A DNA stretch of 64,000 nt from Clostridia bacterium (GTDB lineage: Bacteria; Bacillota; Peptococcia; DRI-13; UBA5745). Below, piece after piece: positions 18,636-26,372 of the stretch (its first letter is position 1; every line of letters starts with the position of its first letter). The stretch lies in contig JAHDMJ010000008.1 of the NCBI GenBank assembly GCA_018436095.1, positions 294,518 through 358,517 on the forward strand, in the 5' to 3' direction. Below the pieces are notes generated by a model. That model worked only from the letters and a program-made list of their open reading frames with translations. It made no database searches and had not been told where the DNA came from. A program made the position numbers and the translations under genes.

Positions 18636-19097
18636 ATGGAAACAAGAGTTAAGTATGCGTCAACTATCACCGGGAAGAAGGTTTTAGGCCGAATCTTACC
18701 CGGAAGTGATGTTATCGAAGGCATCGAGAAAATCTGCATTGATAACGATATTAAGAATGGTTGGGTTGATTGCATTGGCAGCCTGAGAGAAACGAATTTC
18801 TTTATTCTAACTAAACAACCACAAACCAAGGCCGGTGCGGCATATGGTGATCCCCTGCATAAAGATTTTCCTGTAGAGCTGATTGCAGGTCAAGGTTTAT
18901 TAGTTGATGGTGGTGCGCATGTTCATGCAATTATGTGCGGTGATGATGGTGTATGCTTCGGCGGACATCTGATCAAGGGTGGTAGTCCTGTTTTGGTTAC
19001 CTGCGAAGTTTCTATTACGGAAGCCGTCAATCTAAACTGTGCCCGTGGCGATGACGGAGAAGTCGATGGTATGCAGTTTTTCCCCGCAGGTAAATAA
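18636..19097 (+). CDS. PPC/DUF296-domain protein
   Basis: The 153-aa protein matches the PPC (PCC) domain: it opens with KVLGRILPGSDVIEGIEKIC, has GSLRETNFF, and a metal-binding-like GGAHVHAIMCGDDGVCFGGHL. In plants the domain occurs in AT-hook proteins; in bacteria it is a small stand-alone protein of unknown role. It lies between the isomerase-like and dehydrogenase genes with an AAGGAGG site, so it probably belongs to the same pathway. Confidence 0.78.
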   Translation: METRVKYASTITGKKVLGRILPGSDVIEGIEKICIDNDIKNGWVDCIGSLRETNFFILTKQPQTKAGAAYGDPLHKDFPVELIAGQGLLVDGGAHVHAIMCGDDGVCFGGHLIKGGSPVLVTCEVSITEAVNLNCARGDDGEVDGMQFFPAGK

Positions 19098-19149
19098 ATT
19101 TTTTTGAATTAATAATAGTCATATCATCAGATTAAAGGAGAGGTTAATT

Positions 19150-20010
19150 ATGAAAGTTGGTTTTATTGGGCTGGGCATTATGGGTAAACCAATGGCAAAA
19201 AACCTGATAAAAGCAGGCTATGAAGTTTATGCATATGACATAATTGGTGCGAATGTTCAGGATTTAGGAAAAGCTGGCGCTGTTGAGTGCAAATCTATTC
19301 ATCAAGTGGTAAAAGCCTGTACAACAATAATTACTATGTTGCCTAACAGCCCTCATGTGAAATCAGCAATCCTTGGTGATGGCGGTATTGCTGAAGTCGC
19401 TGAAAAAGGCACATTGATAATTGACATGAGCTCTATTGCACCTGATATATCTAAAGAGATTGATTCAGAGTTGAAAAAAAAGGGGATTCGTATGATTGAT
19501 GCTCCGGTGTCGGGTGGTGAAGGAGGAGCAATTGCAGCTACGCTGTCTATTATGGTTGGCGGAGCAGATGAAGATTATGCAGAGGCAAAACCTTTGTTCG
19601 AGGTTCTGGGCAACGGCGGAAATTTAGTCGGGCCTATTGGCTCAGGAAATGTATGCAAATTAGCAAATCAAATCATGGTTGCCGCAAACCTTGCTGGTGG
19701 TGCTGAGGCGTTAAATCTGGCAGAAATGGCTGGTGCAGATGTTGAGAAGGTATTTAATGCGATTAAGGACGGATTTGCTGGGTCTAACGCAATGAACGCT
19801 AGAGGTCCGAAAATGCTTAAGGAAGACTATGCACCTGGATTCCGGATTGATCTACATTGGAAGGATCTTAATAATGTGTTGGAGACTGGCTATTTAACAG
19901 GAGCCCCTCTTCCGCTTACCATACAAGTTCAGAATATGTTTAATTATCTTCGTGCAGATGGTGATGGAATGAGCGATCATAGTGCTCTTATAAAGTATTA
20001 CAAAAAGTAA
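19150..20010 (+). CDS. NAD(P)-dependent beta-hydroxyacid dehydrogenase (GarR / 2-hydroxy-3-oxopropionate reductase-like)
   Basis: The 286-aa protein has the Rossmann opening GFIGLGIMGKPMAKNLIKAGY, the substrate loop DAPVSGGEGGA (about 118-128), GSGNVCKLANQIM with the catalytic Lys, and the C-terminal helical domain. This family includes tartronate semialdehyde reductase, 3-hydroxyisobutyrate dehydrogenase and L-threonate dehydrogenase. The neighbouring isomerase-like gene resembles the arrangement of 4-carbon acid pathways, but no DUF1537 kinase is present, so the exact substrate stays open. AAGGAGAGG precedes the ATG. Confidence 0.85.
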   Translation: MKVGFIGLGIMGKPMAKNLIKAGYEVYAYDIIGANVQDLGKAGAVECKSIHQVVKACTTIITMLPNSPHVKSAILGDGGIAEVAEKGTLIIDMSSIAPDISKEIDSELKKKGIRMIDAPVSGGEGGAIAATLSIMVGGADEDYAEAKPLFEVLGNGGNLVGPIGSGNVCKLANQIMVAANLAGGAEALNLAEMAGADVEKVFNAIKDGFAGSNAMNARGPKMLKEDYAPGFRIDLHWKDLNNVLETGYLTGAPLPLTIQVQNMFNYLRADGDGMSDHSALIKYYKK

Positions 20011-20076
20011 GGGTTTGAGGGAAAAAGTTTTTAAAAATATAATCGCTCCACCGTATATCTTTACCTCTTTCTAAAT

Positions 20077-20107
20077 ACGGCGTGATCCATATAATGGATC
20101 ACGCCGT
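20077..20107 (+). terminator. Perfect 14-bp hairpin between the two dehydrogenase genes
   Basis: ACGGCGTGATCCAT (20077-20090) and its exact complement (20094-20107) leave a 3-base loop. There is no clear T run, so it may be a partial terminator or an mRNA-processing hairpin that splits the operon into two expression levels. Confidence 0.6.
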
Positions 20108-20147
20108 CTAAGAAATTTTATAATAATTTATGAGGGGATGATTCTAT

Positions 20148-21080
20148 ATGAATAAGGTAGTTATTGCCGGCGCTGGTGTTATGGGAGCCTCATTGGCGCA
20201 AGTCTATGGGTTAAGCGGTTACGAAACAATTGTCTATGATGTGATTGAAACAGGTCTGGAAAAAGGGAAACATTTAGTAGATCTAAATCAGGATACGCTG
20301 ATCAGCGAGGGGATTATTACTCCTGAAGAATCTCAAAAAGCCTATTCTCTCATCAGCTATACATTGGAAAAGGAATGCTTTAAGGATTGTGATCTTGTTG
20401 TAGAATGCATTGTAGAACGGTTAGATGTCAAGCGGGATTTTTGGTCTGAGGTTTCTGAAATTGTTCCTTCAACAGCTCTTTTGGCCACCAACACCAGCGG
20501 CTTATCTATCACTGATATTGCAGAATCTGTTAAGTTTCCGGAGCGCTTTATCGGACAGCACTGGCTTAATCCACCCCATCTGCTGCCCCTCTGTGAGCTG
20601 ATTGTTGGTGAAAAAACCAGTGAGGAAACGGTTAAGAAGATGCGCCAGTTGGTGGAAGGCCTTGGTAAAAGTCCTGTAGTGGTTAAGGATATCAATGGTT
20701 TCATCATTAATCGTATACAGTTTGCGGTACTTCGCGAAGCATTATATATCGTTGGAACCGGTGCAGCTACATTCGAAGATGTTGATACAGTGCTGAAGGC
20801 TGGTATGGGGTTGCGCTATGCAGCTCTTGGGCCCTTTGGAGTTGCTGATTTCGGCGGGCTTGATACTTTTGACCGAATTAATAGCTATCTGAATAAAGAT
20901 CTTTGCGATGCTAAGGAAGGTAGCAAATTACTTCATGATATGGTTGCAGAAGGCAAATTGGGTGTTAAGAGCGGCGCCGGTTTCTATGATTATTCTGGCG
21001 ATAAAGCAGATAAAGCTATTACAGAACGGGACAAATTGTATATTCAACTTGCTAAAGTTTTATATTTCAACAAGAAATAA
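20148..21080 (+). CDS. 3-hydroxyacyl-CoA dehydrogenase / lambda-crystallin-type dehydrogenase
   Basis: The 310-aa protein has an NAD-binding N terminus (VVIAGAGVMGASLAQVYGLSGY), the conserved LATNTSGLSITDIA, and QHWLNPPHLLPLCELIVGEK, followed by the C-terminal helical domain (GLRYAALGPFGVADFGG). The NPPHLLPLCEL version resembles L-gulonate 3-dehydrogenase (lambda-crystallin) more than short-chain fatty-acid enzymes, which usually read NPxxxMKLVE. Oxidation of a C3 hydroxyl on a sugar acid is therefore plausible. The call rests on motif reading only. Confidence 0.82.
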   Translation: MNKVVIAGAGVMGASLAQVYGLSGYETIVYDVIETGLEKGKHLVDLNQDTLISEGIITPEESQKAYSLISYTLEKECFKDCDLVVECIVERLDVKRDFWSEVSEIVPSTALLATNTSGLSITDIAESVKFPERFIGQHWLNPPHLLPLCELIVGEKTSEETVKKMRQLVEGLGKSPVVVKDINGFIINRIQFAVLREALYIVGTGAATFEDVDTVLKAGMGLRYAALGPFGVADFGGLDTFDRINSYLNKDLCDAKEGSKLLHDMVAEGKLGVKSGAGFYDYSGDKADKAITERDKLYIQLAKVLYFNKK

Positions 21081-21095
21081 GGAGAGGTGTTCGAA

Positions 21096-22763
21096 ATGAG
21101 AAGCGATTTAATGAAAGCCGGTGTACAGCGTATTCCACATAGATCCCTGTTCAAAGCCCTTGGATTGACGGATGAAGAAATATCTCGTCCTATTATCGGA
21201 GTTGTCAATGCGCAAAATGAAATCATTCCTGGCCATATGCATTTAGACAACATTGCGCAAGCGGTTAAAGACGGGATCCGAATAGCTGGAGGAACCCCGG
21301 TGGAGTTTCCGGTTATTGGTGTATGCGATGGCATAGCAATGAACCATGAAGGCATGTTTTATTCTCTGCCTAGCCGGGAAATTATTGCGGACTCCATCGA
21401 AATCATGGCCAATGGCCATCCCTTTGATGCATTGGTTTTCATACCCAACTGCGATAAGATTGTTCCTGGTATGCTGATGGCGGCAATGCGTTTAAATTTG
21501 CCTTCGATCTTTATTAGCGGAGGTCCTATGCTGCCTGGCAAAGCAAACGGAGAGGCTGTCGCATTAACAGATGCTTTTGAAGCCCCCGGTGCGTTAGAAA
21601 CTGGTAAAATGAGCAAGAAGGAAGCGTGTGATATTGAGAATAATGCCTGCCCCGGTTGTGGTTCATGTGCAGGATTGTTTACCGCTAACTCAATGAACTG
21701 TATGTGTGAAATACTCGGTATAGCATTGCCTGGCAATGGAACGATCCCCGCTGTTTACTCCGAGAGAATTCGCTTGGCAAAGCATGCGGGTATGCAAATC
21801 ATGAAGTTGCTGGAAATGAATCTGCGTCCTCATGATATTATTACAAAATCGACTTTTTTAAATGGTTTAGTTGCTGACATGGCCTTGGGATGTTCAACAA
21901 ACACTATACTGCATTTGCCTGCAATTGCCCATGAAGCCAATATTAAAATTGATTTAAAGGAGGTCAATGCAGCCAGTGAGAGGGTGCCCCATATTGTTAA
22001 GTTAAATCCTGCAGGCAAGCATTTCATGGTTGATTTATACGAGGCGGGGGGCCTGCAAGCAGTTCTAAAGAGGCTGGATGAAATGGGTCTGATTGACTCA
22101 GCAGTAAAAACAGTTACCGGGAAGACGGTTTTTGAAAATATTGCTAATGCAAAAGTTCTTAATTCTGATGTTATTCGCACAAAGGAAAATGCATATAGCC
22201 AGACCGGTGGTCTTGCAGTATTGTGGGGAAATATTTGTCCCGACGGTGCTGTTGTCAAAAAAGGCGCCGTCCTTCCAGAGATGCTTGTACACTCCGGACC
22301 TGCAAAGTGTTTTAATAGCGAGGAAGAATGTGTTTCAGGTCTGGTTGCCGGCAAAGTCAAGGCTGGTGATGTTGTTGTTGTTCGCTACGAAGGGCCCAAG
22401 GGCGGACCAGGAATGCGTGAAATGCTTACTCCGACTGCAACTTTGGCCGGTATGGGGCTGGATAAATCCTGTGCATTGATTACAGACGGCCGTTTCTCAG
22501 GGGTATCGAAGGGGGCTTCAATCGGCCATATTTCCCCTGAAGCTGCATCTGGCGGGCTGCTGGCTTACATCATGGAAGGAGATATCATTGAGATAAATAT
22601 TCCCGGTCATAAGCTTAACCTGAATATTTCTGATGAAGAAATTGCTAAGAGAAAAGCTGCTATCCAGCCCAGGCCTATCAAAAAGGTTCATGGATATCTG
22701 AAACGTTATCGTGCAATGGTAACTTCCGCAAGTGAAGGCGCAATTTTGGATGATACCAATTAG
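21096..22763 (+). CDS. IlvD/Edd-family dehydratase
   Basis: The 555-aa iron-sulfur dehydratase has the family landmarks [62 protein letters not shown] (cluster cysteines) and [19 protein letters not shown]. The family includes dihydroxy-acid dehydratase (IlvD), phosphogluconate dehydratase and several aldonate dehydratases. Because it sits in a TRAP/dehydrogenase operon and no other ilv gene is near, an aldonate or hydroxy-acid dehydratase is more likely than branched-chain biosynthesis; this is inference. ATG 21096 (AAGGAGAGG site) is chosen over the GTG at 21087. Confidence 0.88.
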   Translation: MRSDLMKAGVQRIPHRSLFKALGLTDEEISRPIIGVVNAQNEIIPGHMHLDNIAQAVKDGIRIAGGTPVEFPVIGVCDGIAMNHEGMFYSLPSREIIADSIEIMANGHPFDALVFIPNCDKIVPGMLMAAMRLNLPSIFISGGPMLPGKANGEAVALTDAFEAPGALETGKMSKKEACDIENNACPGCGSCAGLFTANSMNCMCEILGIALPGNGTIPAVYSERIRLAKHAGMQIMKLLEMNLRPHDIITKSTFLNGLVADMALGCSTNTILHLPAIAHEANIKIDLKEVNAASERVPHIVKLNPAGKHFMVDLYEAGGLQAVLKRLDEMGLIDSAVKTVTGKTVFENIANAKVLNSDVIRTKENAYSQTGGLAVLWGNICPDGAVVKKGAVLPEMLVHSGPAKCFNSEEECVSGLVAGKVKAGDVVVVRYEGPKGGPGMREMLTPTATLAGMGLDKSCALITDGRFSGVSKGASIGHISPEAASGGLLAYIMEGDIIEINIPGHKLNLNISDEEIAKRKAAIQPRPIKKVHGYLKRYRAMVTSASEGAILDDTN

Positions 22764-22769
22764 TTGGAT

Positions 22770-22841
22770 TTTGAAGACGAATTGAAATAGCACTATACGA
22801 ATTATGAGTCTTTGGCGCTAAAGAGGATGGAAGGGAATTAA
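22770..22841 (+). pseudogene. Remnant of the 3' end of the membrane-protein gene (right direct repeat)
   Basis: This stretch begins 7 bases after the dehydratase stop and aligns with 13691-13753 (56 of 63 bases). Read in the same frame it gives FEDELK-stop-HYTNYESLALKRMEGN-stop, against FEDRLQQHYTNYESLAVKRMENPS in the intact gene, so a Gln codon has become TAG. It is the tail of a second or former copy of that gene with no 5' part. Confidence 0.85.
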
Positions 22842-22854
22842 TATAGCAACATAT

Positions 22855-22898
22855 AAGGAGGGGCTGCCCATTAATTAGGCGCCCCTCCTTGATTTGTT
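22855..22898 (+). terminator. Rho-independent terminator at the right edge of the island
   Basis: Arms AAGGAGGGGC (22855-22864) and GCCCCTCCTT (22881-22890) pair perfectly, extended inside by GCC/GGC. A T-rich tail follows. It lies after the gene remnant and may be the original terminator of the sigma operon. Confidence 0.8.
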
Positions 22899-22928
22899 TT
22901 CTCATAAATGACTATCCCGTTTAGGGCA

Positions 22929-22957
22929 TTGACATGTTTTATGTTTCGTTCTATTAT
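22929..22957 (+). promoter_or_regulatory. Sigma-A promoter of the padR operon
   Basis: TTGACA (22929-22934), a 17-base spacer and TATTAT (22952-22957). Confidence 0.82.
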
Positions 22958-22989
22958 TATGTCATGCGATATATCGTGAGACATAATAA
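22954..22989 (+). promoter_or_regulatory. 36-bp palindromic operator overlapping the padR -10 box
   Basis: The outer arms TTATTATGTC (22954-22963) and GACATAATAA (22980-22989) are exact inverted copies, and the centre CGATATATCG (22967-22976) is itself a perfect palindrome; only 3 bases per side fail to match. PadR-family operators typically carry ATGT...ACAT half-sites, as here. Binding would cover the -10 box and start site, so autorepression is likely. Confidence 0.78.
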
Positions 22990-23006
22990 TAAGTGAGGGG
23001 GATCAT

Positions 23007-23318
23007 ATGCCCAACTCAGGAATGCCGATGACGGAAGCAATGTATTACATACTCTTGGCTTTGCTAAATCCCAATCATGGCTATCAATTAATGGCTGCTA
23101 TTGAGCAAGTATCAAAGGGGCGTATCAGAATGGGGCCGGGAACACTGTATGGCGTTCTTACCAGGCTGCAAAAGGATCAACTCATTGAAATATTGCAGGA
23201 TGACGGTCGGCGAAAGACTTATGCCATCACGGAAGAGGGTAAAGCAGCCCTTAATGGGGAATATAAAAGGCTGCAGCAGATGATTGAGGATGGAAAAATC
23301 CTGGAGGAGAAACGATAA
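23007..23318 (+). CDS. PadR-family transcriptional regulator
   Basis: The 103-aa winged-helix protein has the PadR core YYILLALLNPNHGYQLM, then MGPGTLYGVLTRLQKDQLIE and GRRKTYAITEEGKAAL. These repressors release DNA on binding small compounds. It is the first gene of an operon whose second gene starts immediately after its stop codon. A large palindrome covers its promoter. Confidence 0.93.
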   Translation: MPNSGMPMTEAMYYILLALLNPNHGYQLMAAIEQVSKGRIRMGPGTLYGVLTRLQKDQLIEILQDDGRRKTYAITEEGKAALNGEYKRLQQMIEDGKILEEKR

Positions 23319-24521
23319 ATGGGCAAATTAGTAAAAAGACTAATGCTTGACGATATTTATGCCATCGGCCGCAACGAAAACTGGTTTTCGGCGATGGCCA
23401 AAAAAGGCTTGCATTTAAGAAAATTCGGAACTCTGTTTGTTTATTTTGAAAAGGAAGAGCCCAGGGAAACAAAATATCGAATCGATTATATAAAGGGCAA
23501 GCCTTCGCCGGAACAATTGGAGGTTTATGGTGATTGCGGCTGGGATTTTGTCGCAAATAACGGCGATTTTTCCATTTTTTCGGCCCCTGAGAATTCCTGC
23601 GTCGCCGAGCTGCACACCGATACGATTGAGCAAGGCTTTTCATTGTCGGAGTTAAATAAACGGCTCAGAAAAAATCTAATTATCATATCCATTGGCATGG
23701 TTTTGTTTTTGGGGATGATGGCCAGCATTTATACCTTTAATGATGAACCCTTCTTGTTCATGATAAAAGGGCAGTTTGTCCAGCAAATGCTTCTCGTAAT
23801 TATTGAACTCTACGTCTTTTATACAGTGACACACAACTATATATTGGTTCGCCGGCTTAGAGAATCCCTATTGCAAGGGCAGGAAATTAACCATCATGAG
23901 GATTATCGAAGAGCCAGGCTGCTGGGCGGTATATTGGCCGCTATATATTTACCCCTTGCCTTATCTACCGTTTTTATCCCCTTCATCGATATTGCCAGAA
24001 GCAAGGATTATACGCTGCCGGAAGGAACTGCTAATCTGCCGGTTATACGGCTTGGGGAAATAGAAAAACATCCTGGTCTTATACGCAAAACAGGTTATCG
24101 GGACAATAATGTGGATTGGGAAAATCGGGTCAGCTCTGACTGGAGCCTGTTATCCCCTGTTCAGTACGAGATAGATGAACACGGCATTATCGAAGATGAA
24201 ATGTGGGACGATCAAAGCGGCATATATTCGCCTAGCATAACCACCCGGTATTATCAGCTGACTTTTGGCGGCCTGGCGGAAAATCTGACTTCTGATCTCA
24301 TCCACCGCTATATTTATCGCGAGGATGTTGATATCCGGGAAATTAACTATCCCGGACTGGATAAAGCTTATATTGCTGAGGAGGGTACCCGGAAACATAT
24401 ATTTGCTTATGCGGATAATCAAGTGATCCATATTACTTACTATGGCAAGGAGAACATCGAGAATATTGTGCCTTTGATTCCTCAACGGCTGCGTTATCAG
24501 CAAGAGGCCAAAGAAGGATAG
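23319..24521 (+). CDS. DUF2812-domain membrane protein
   Basis: The 400-aa protein begins with a DUF2812-like cytoplasmic domain (about 1-110, with NENWFSAMAKKGLHL and a YRIDY strand), followed by two transmembrane helices (about 118-170), one more near 205-225, and a C-terminal extracytoplasmic domain. PadR/DUF2812 pairs are common in Firmicutes and the membrane protein is thought to be controlled by, or to work with, the PadR partner; its function is unknown. The ATG directly follows the padR TAA, with GAGGAG in the padR tail. Confidence 0.8.
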   Translation: MGKLVKRLMLDDIYAIGRNENWFSAMAKKGLHLRKFGTLFVYFEKEEPRETKYRIDYIKGKPSPEQLEVYGDCGWDFVANNGDFSIFSAPENSCVAELHTDTIEQGFSLSELNKRLRKNLIIISIGMVLFLGMMASIYTFNDEPFLFMIKGQFVQQMLLVIIELYVFYTVTHNYILVRRLRESLLQGQEINHHEDYRRARLLGGILAAIYLPLALSTVFIPFIDIARSKDYTLPEGTANLPVIRLGEIEKHPGLIRKTGYRDNNVDWENRVSSDWSLLSPVQYEIDEHGIIEDEMWDDQSGIYSPSITTRYYQLTFGGLAENLTSDLIHRYIYREDVDIREINYPGLDKAYIAEEGTRKHIFAYADNQVIHITYYGKENIENIVPLIPQRLRYQQEAKEG

Positions 24522-24595
24522 GGTAACGGGAACCTTTTGTTCATCTGTGGAGTCTAAGCAATAAAGAAACCTTAAAGATGAAGGGGGAGCTGCCA

Positions 24596-25387
24596 ATGAA
24601 GAGAGCTGTCTTGATTTTTCTGGCGACGTTAACTATACTGACTCTTGTTGCTTGCTCGCAGTCTATTTCCTGCCCGCCCGGGCCTGAAACCCAGGGGAAG
24701 GATGATCCTAATGTTTCTGAGGCAATTTTGACCGCAAAGGTTATAGATATCAATGGTTCATCAATCTTGCTGGCCAATATGGCGGAAGATGCGGGGCCGG
24801 CAGATATCTACCGGCTTGGCGGTGATGGAATAGAGGTTATTGCAGAGGATGGAACCCAATTAGGTATCGAAGCATTAGAGCAAGGAATGCTGGTGGATGT
24901 GGCTTTCGACGGCAGGGTGCAGGAAAGCTTTCCTATGGGCCTTGGCGGCATAAAGGGCGTCCATATTAAAGGCCGGGGCGACGATATCACCGGCCTTTAC
25001 AGGAGGGTGATCGACGACTTATACAAAGTTGATCCCGGCTTGAATAGCAATATCAGCATTTTGGCTTTTGACTTCACCAAAGTCTCCAATTTGACGGAAG
25101 CAGAAAAAGCAGCGCTGCTTCATTTGCTTAGGGAAACCTATAGCGAGGAGATCATGGCGGCAACCTATTCAGAGCTAAGTGAGCAAGGGTATATCGACAA
25201 GGATAAGCTGTATTTTGAAAAAGGCCTATTGTTCAACATTGAAGACACAGCTATATCCGGTGATGAACTCACCTTTAATGCAGGGAAATGGCGCAGCGGC
25301 CTCGGGGCCTATTTCTTCCACGAATGCACGGCCATAAAATCTGAGGGAGCCTGGACCTACACCATTGGCGCTGAAATGATATCCTAA
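24596..25387 (+). CDS. Putative lipoprotein, unknown function
   Basis: The 263-aa protein has a lipoprotein signal peptide (lipobox LVAC, about residues 14-17). An N-terminal part of about 100 residues contains beta-rich segments such as AILTAKVIDINGSSILLANM and DVAFDGRVQES, resembling DUF3221-type small domains. A C-terminal part follows (about 110-263, ending in an FFHECTAIK segment). ATG 24596 is chosen because AAGGGGGAG precedes it; the ATG at 24578 would place that site inside the gene. It may be co-expressed with the PadR/DUF2812 pair 75 bases upstream. It overlaps the convergent gene by 4 bases. Confidence 0.7.
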   Translation: MKRAVLIFLATLTILTLVACSQSISCPPGPETQGKDDPNVSEAILTAKVIDINGSSILLANMAEDAGPADIYRLGGDGIEVIAEDGTQLGIEALEQGMLVDVAFDGRVQESFPMGLGGIKGVHIKGRGDDITGLYRRVIDDLYKVDPGLNSNISILAFDFTKVSNLTEAEKAALLHLLRETYSEEIMAATYSELSEQGYIDKDKLYFEKGLLFNIEDTAISGDELTFNAGKWRSGLGAYFFHECTAIKSEGAWTYTIGAEMIS

Positions 25388-26118
25388 AGATTTAGCAGCA
25401 AGGTCATGGCATGAAATATTAAACCGGCACCGATAATACCCATCAACGTAGGGGCCAAAATATTAGCACATTTCGCAATTTGAGTTTTAATCACCAGATA
25501 AAGGCGATCAAATTTATCCTGAGCCTTGATATAGACAAAATATAAAATTATTAAAGGCAGGGTATAGATCGTATTGTAAAGGACAAGTATAAATGATAAT
25601 TGTAAAAATGAGAGCTGATAATTTAGGAGGATAGCCAAAAAAGCAAAGTAAGGCAGGGCGGTCGTCAGTTCGGAAAGTGTTGCGCCTACTCCTAAAGTTA
25701 TTAAGGCAAGGGGAGATACGGATTTTATTTTGCTTACAGCTTCTTCTTCATCATTTTTATTGATTTTTTCACCGGATTCTATAGATTGAATCCGGTTTTT
25801 TAATTGGCTAACTTTATTGTTATGAATTAAAAAGAAGACGCTGCTGCAAAAAGTGATGCCAAGTATTAATTCGGCAATAAATAGAAGTTGTCCATAGCTT
25901 TCTAGAATTCTGTTAAAGAAGTTGGCAATAAAAGCGGCCAGTCCGAAATATACCAAAAAGCCGCCGATTAAATTGACGACGCCTGTTGGTAGAATAAAAT
26001 ACCATATATGTTTTGGCTTTTTAACCATGCCCTGCAAAACAAATTGTTGAGTTATAGCAAAGGGATTAAGGCTGTCCGCAGCGCTTGCTAAAATTGTTGG
26101 CAATAATAGTCCCCACAT
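25384..26118 (-). CDS. LysE/GAP-superfamily membrane protein under a guanidine-I riboswitch
   Basis: The 244-aa protein has six or seven transmembrane helices. It opens with ILASAADSLNPFAITQQFVL, which resembles the Sap/GAP and DsbD/LysE-type families (a small-residue N terminus with an NPF motif), has a charged cytoplasmic loop (about residues 108-132) and a second half starting SPLALITLGVGATLSELTTALP. A strong AAGGAGGAAAA site precedes the ATG. A guanidine-I aptamer with its terminator lies in the leader, so the natural inducer should be guanidine. Guanidine or guanidinium export is the simplest hypothesis, supported by context only. Confidence 0.75.
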   Translation of the reverse strand: MWGLLLPTILASAADSLNPFAITQQFVLQGMVKKPKHIWYFILPTGVVNLIGGFLVYFGLAAFIANFFNRILESYGQLLFIAELILGITFCSSVFFLIHNNKVSQLKNRIQSIESGEKINKNDEEEAVSKIKSVSPLALITLGVGATLSELTTALPYFAFLAILLNYQLSFLQLSFILVLYNTIYTLPLIILYFVYIKAQDKFDRLYLVIKTQIAKCANILAPTLMGIIGAGLIFHAMTLLLNL

Positions 26119-26141
26119 TTTATTTTCCTCCTTTTTTGAGC

Positions 26142-26184
26142 AAAAAAAGAAGCCAGGGAGATATCGTTAAATAACTCCTAGGCT
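26142..26184 (-). terminator. Riboswitch expression-platform terminator
   Basis: In the RNA direction, AGCCUAGGAG (complement of 26175-26184) can pair with CUCCCUGGCU (complement of 26151-26160), followed by UCUUUUUUU. The 5' arm is also the 3' end of the aptamer, so ligand binding and termination are mutually exclusive, the classical on-switch design. Confidence 0.82.
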
Positions 26185-26270
26185 TTTATCCTACCGTGTA
26201 CATAGTCTTATAAGACTATGGGTTTTCTCTCGGACCAGACCAACAGTTCTTGTTGCGGAACCCTAGAAAA
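26175..26270 (-). ncRNA. Guanidine-I (ykkC) riboswitch aptamer
   Basis: Reading the minus strand, the conserved blocks occur in order: CUAGGGUUCCGC, then GGUCUGGUCCGAGAG, AAAAC, a variable hairpin (AUAGUCUUAUAAGACUAU), then ACACGG, GGAUAAAAGCC and GGAG. These are the hallmarks of the ykkC RNA class, and the set is closest to the guanidine-binding subtype 1. The subtype-2 variants that bind ppGpp, PRPP or nucleotides differ at a few core positions, so ligand assignment should be confirmed. It lies between clcA-like and the LysE/GAP-like gene, with its own promoter. Confidence 0.93.
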
Positions 26271-26295
26271 CTAAAAGGTTATTAAATTATTAGGT

Positions 26296-26324
26296 AGTAT
26301 ATCAACGTATTCAGATAATGTCAA
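26296..26324 (-). promoter_or_regulatory. Sigma-A promoter of the riboswitch transcript
   Basis: On the minus strand TTGACA (complement of 26319-26324), a 17-base spacer and TATACT (complement of 26296-26301). The aptamer begins about 25 bases downstream. Confidence 0.86.
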
Positions 26325-26372
26325 GGTTATGGTAAATACAATTAAATCTAGGTTAGAAACTGATATTTGTTA

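Noticed and set aside
13766-22763. Island as a prophage or integrative element
   Set aside because: No integrase, excisionase, transfer or structural gene was seen; flanking repeats alone do not prove a mobile element.
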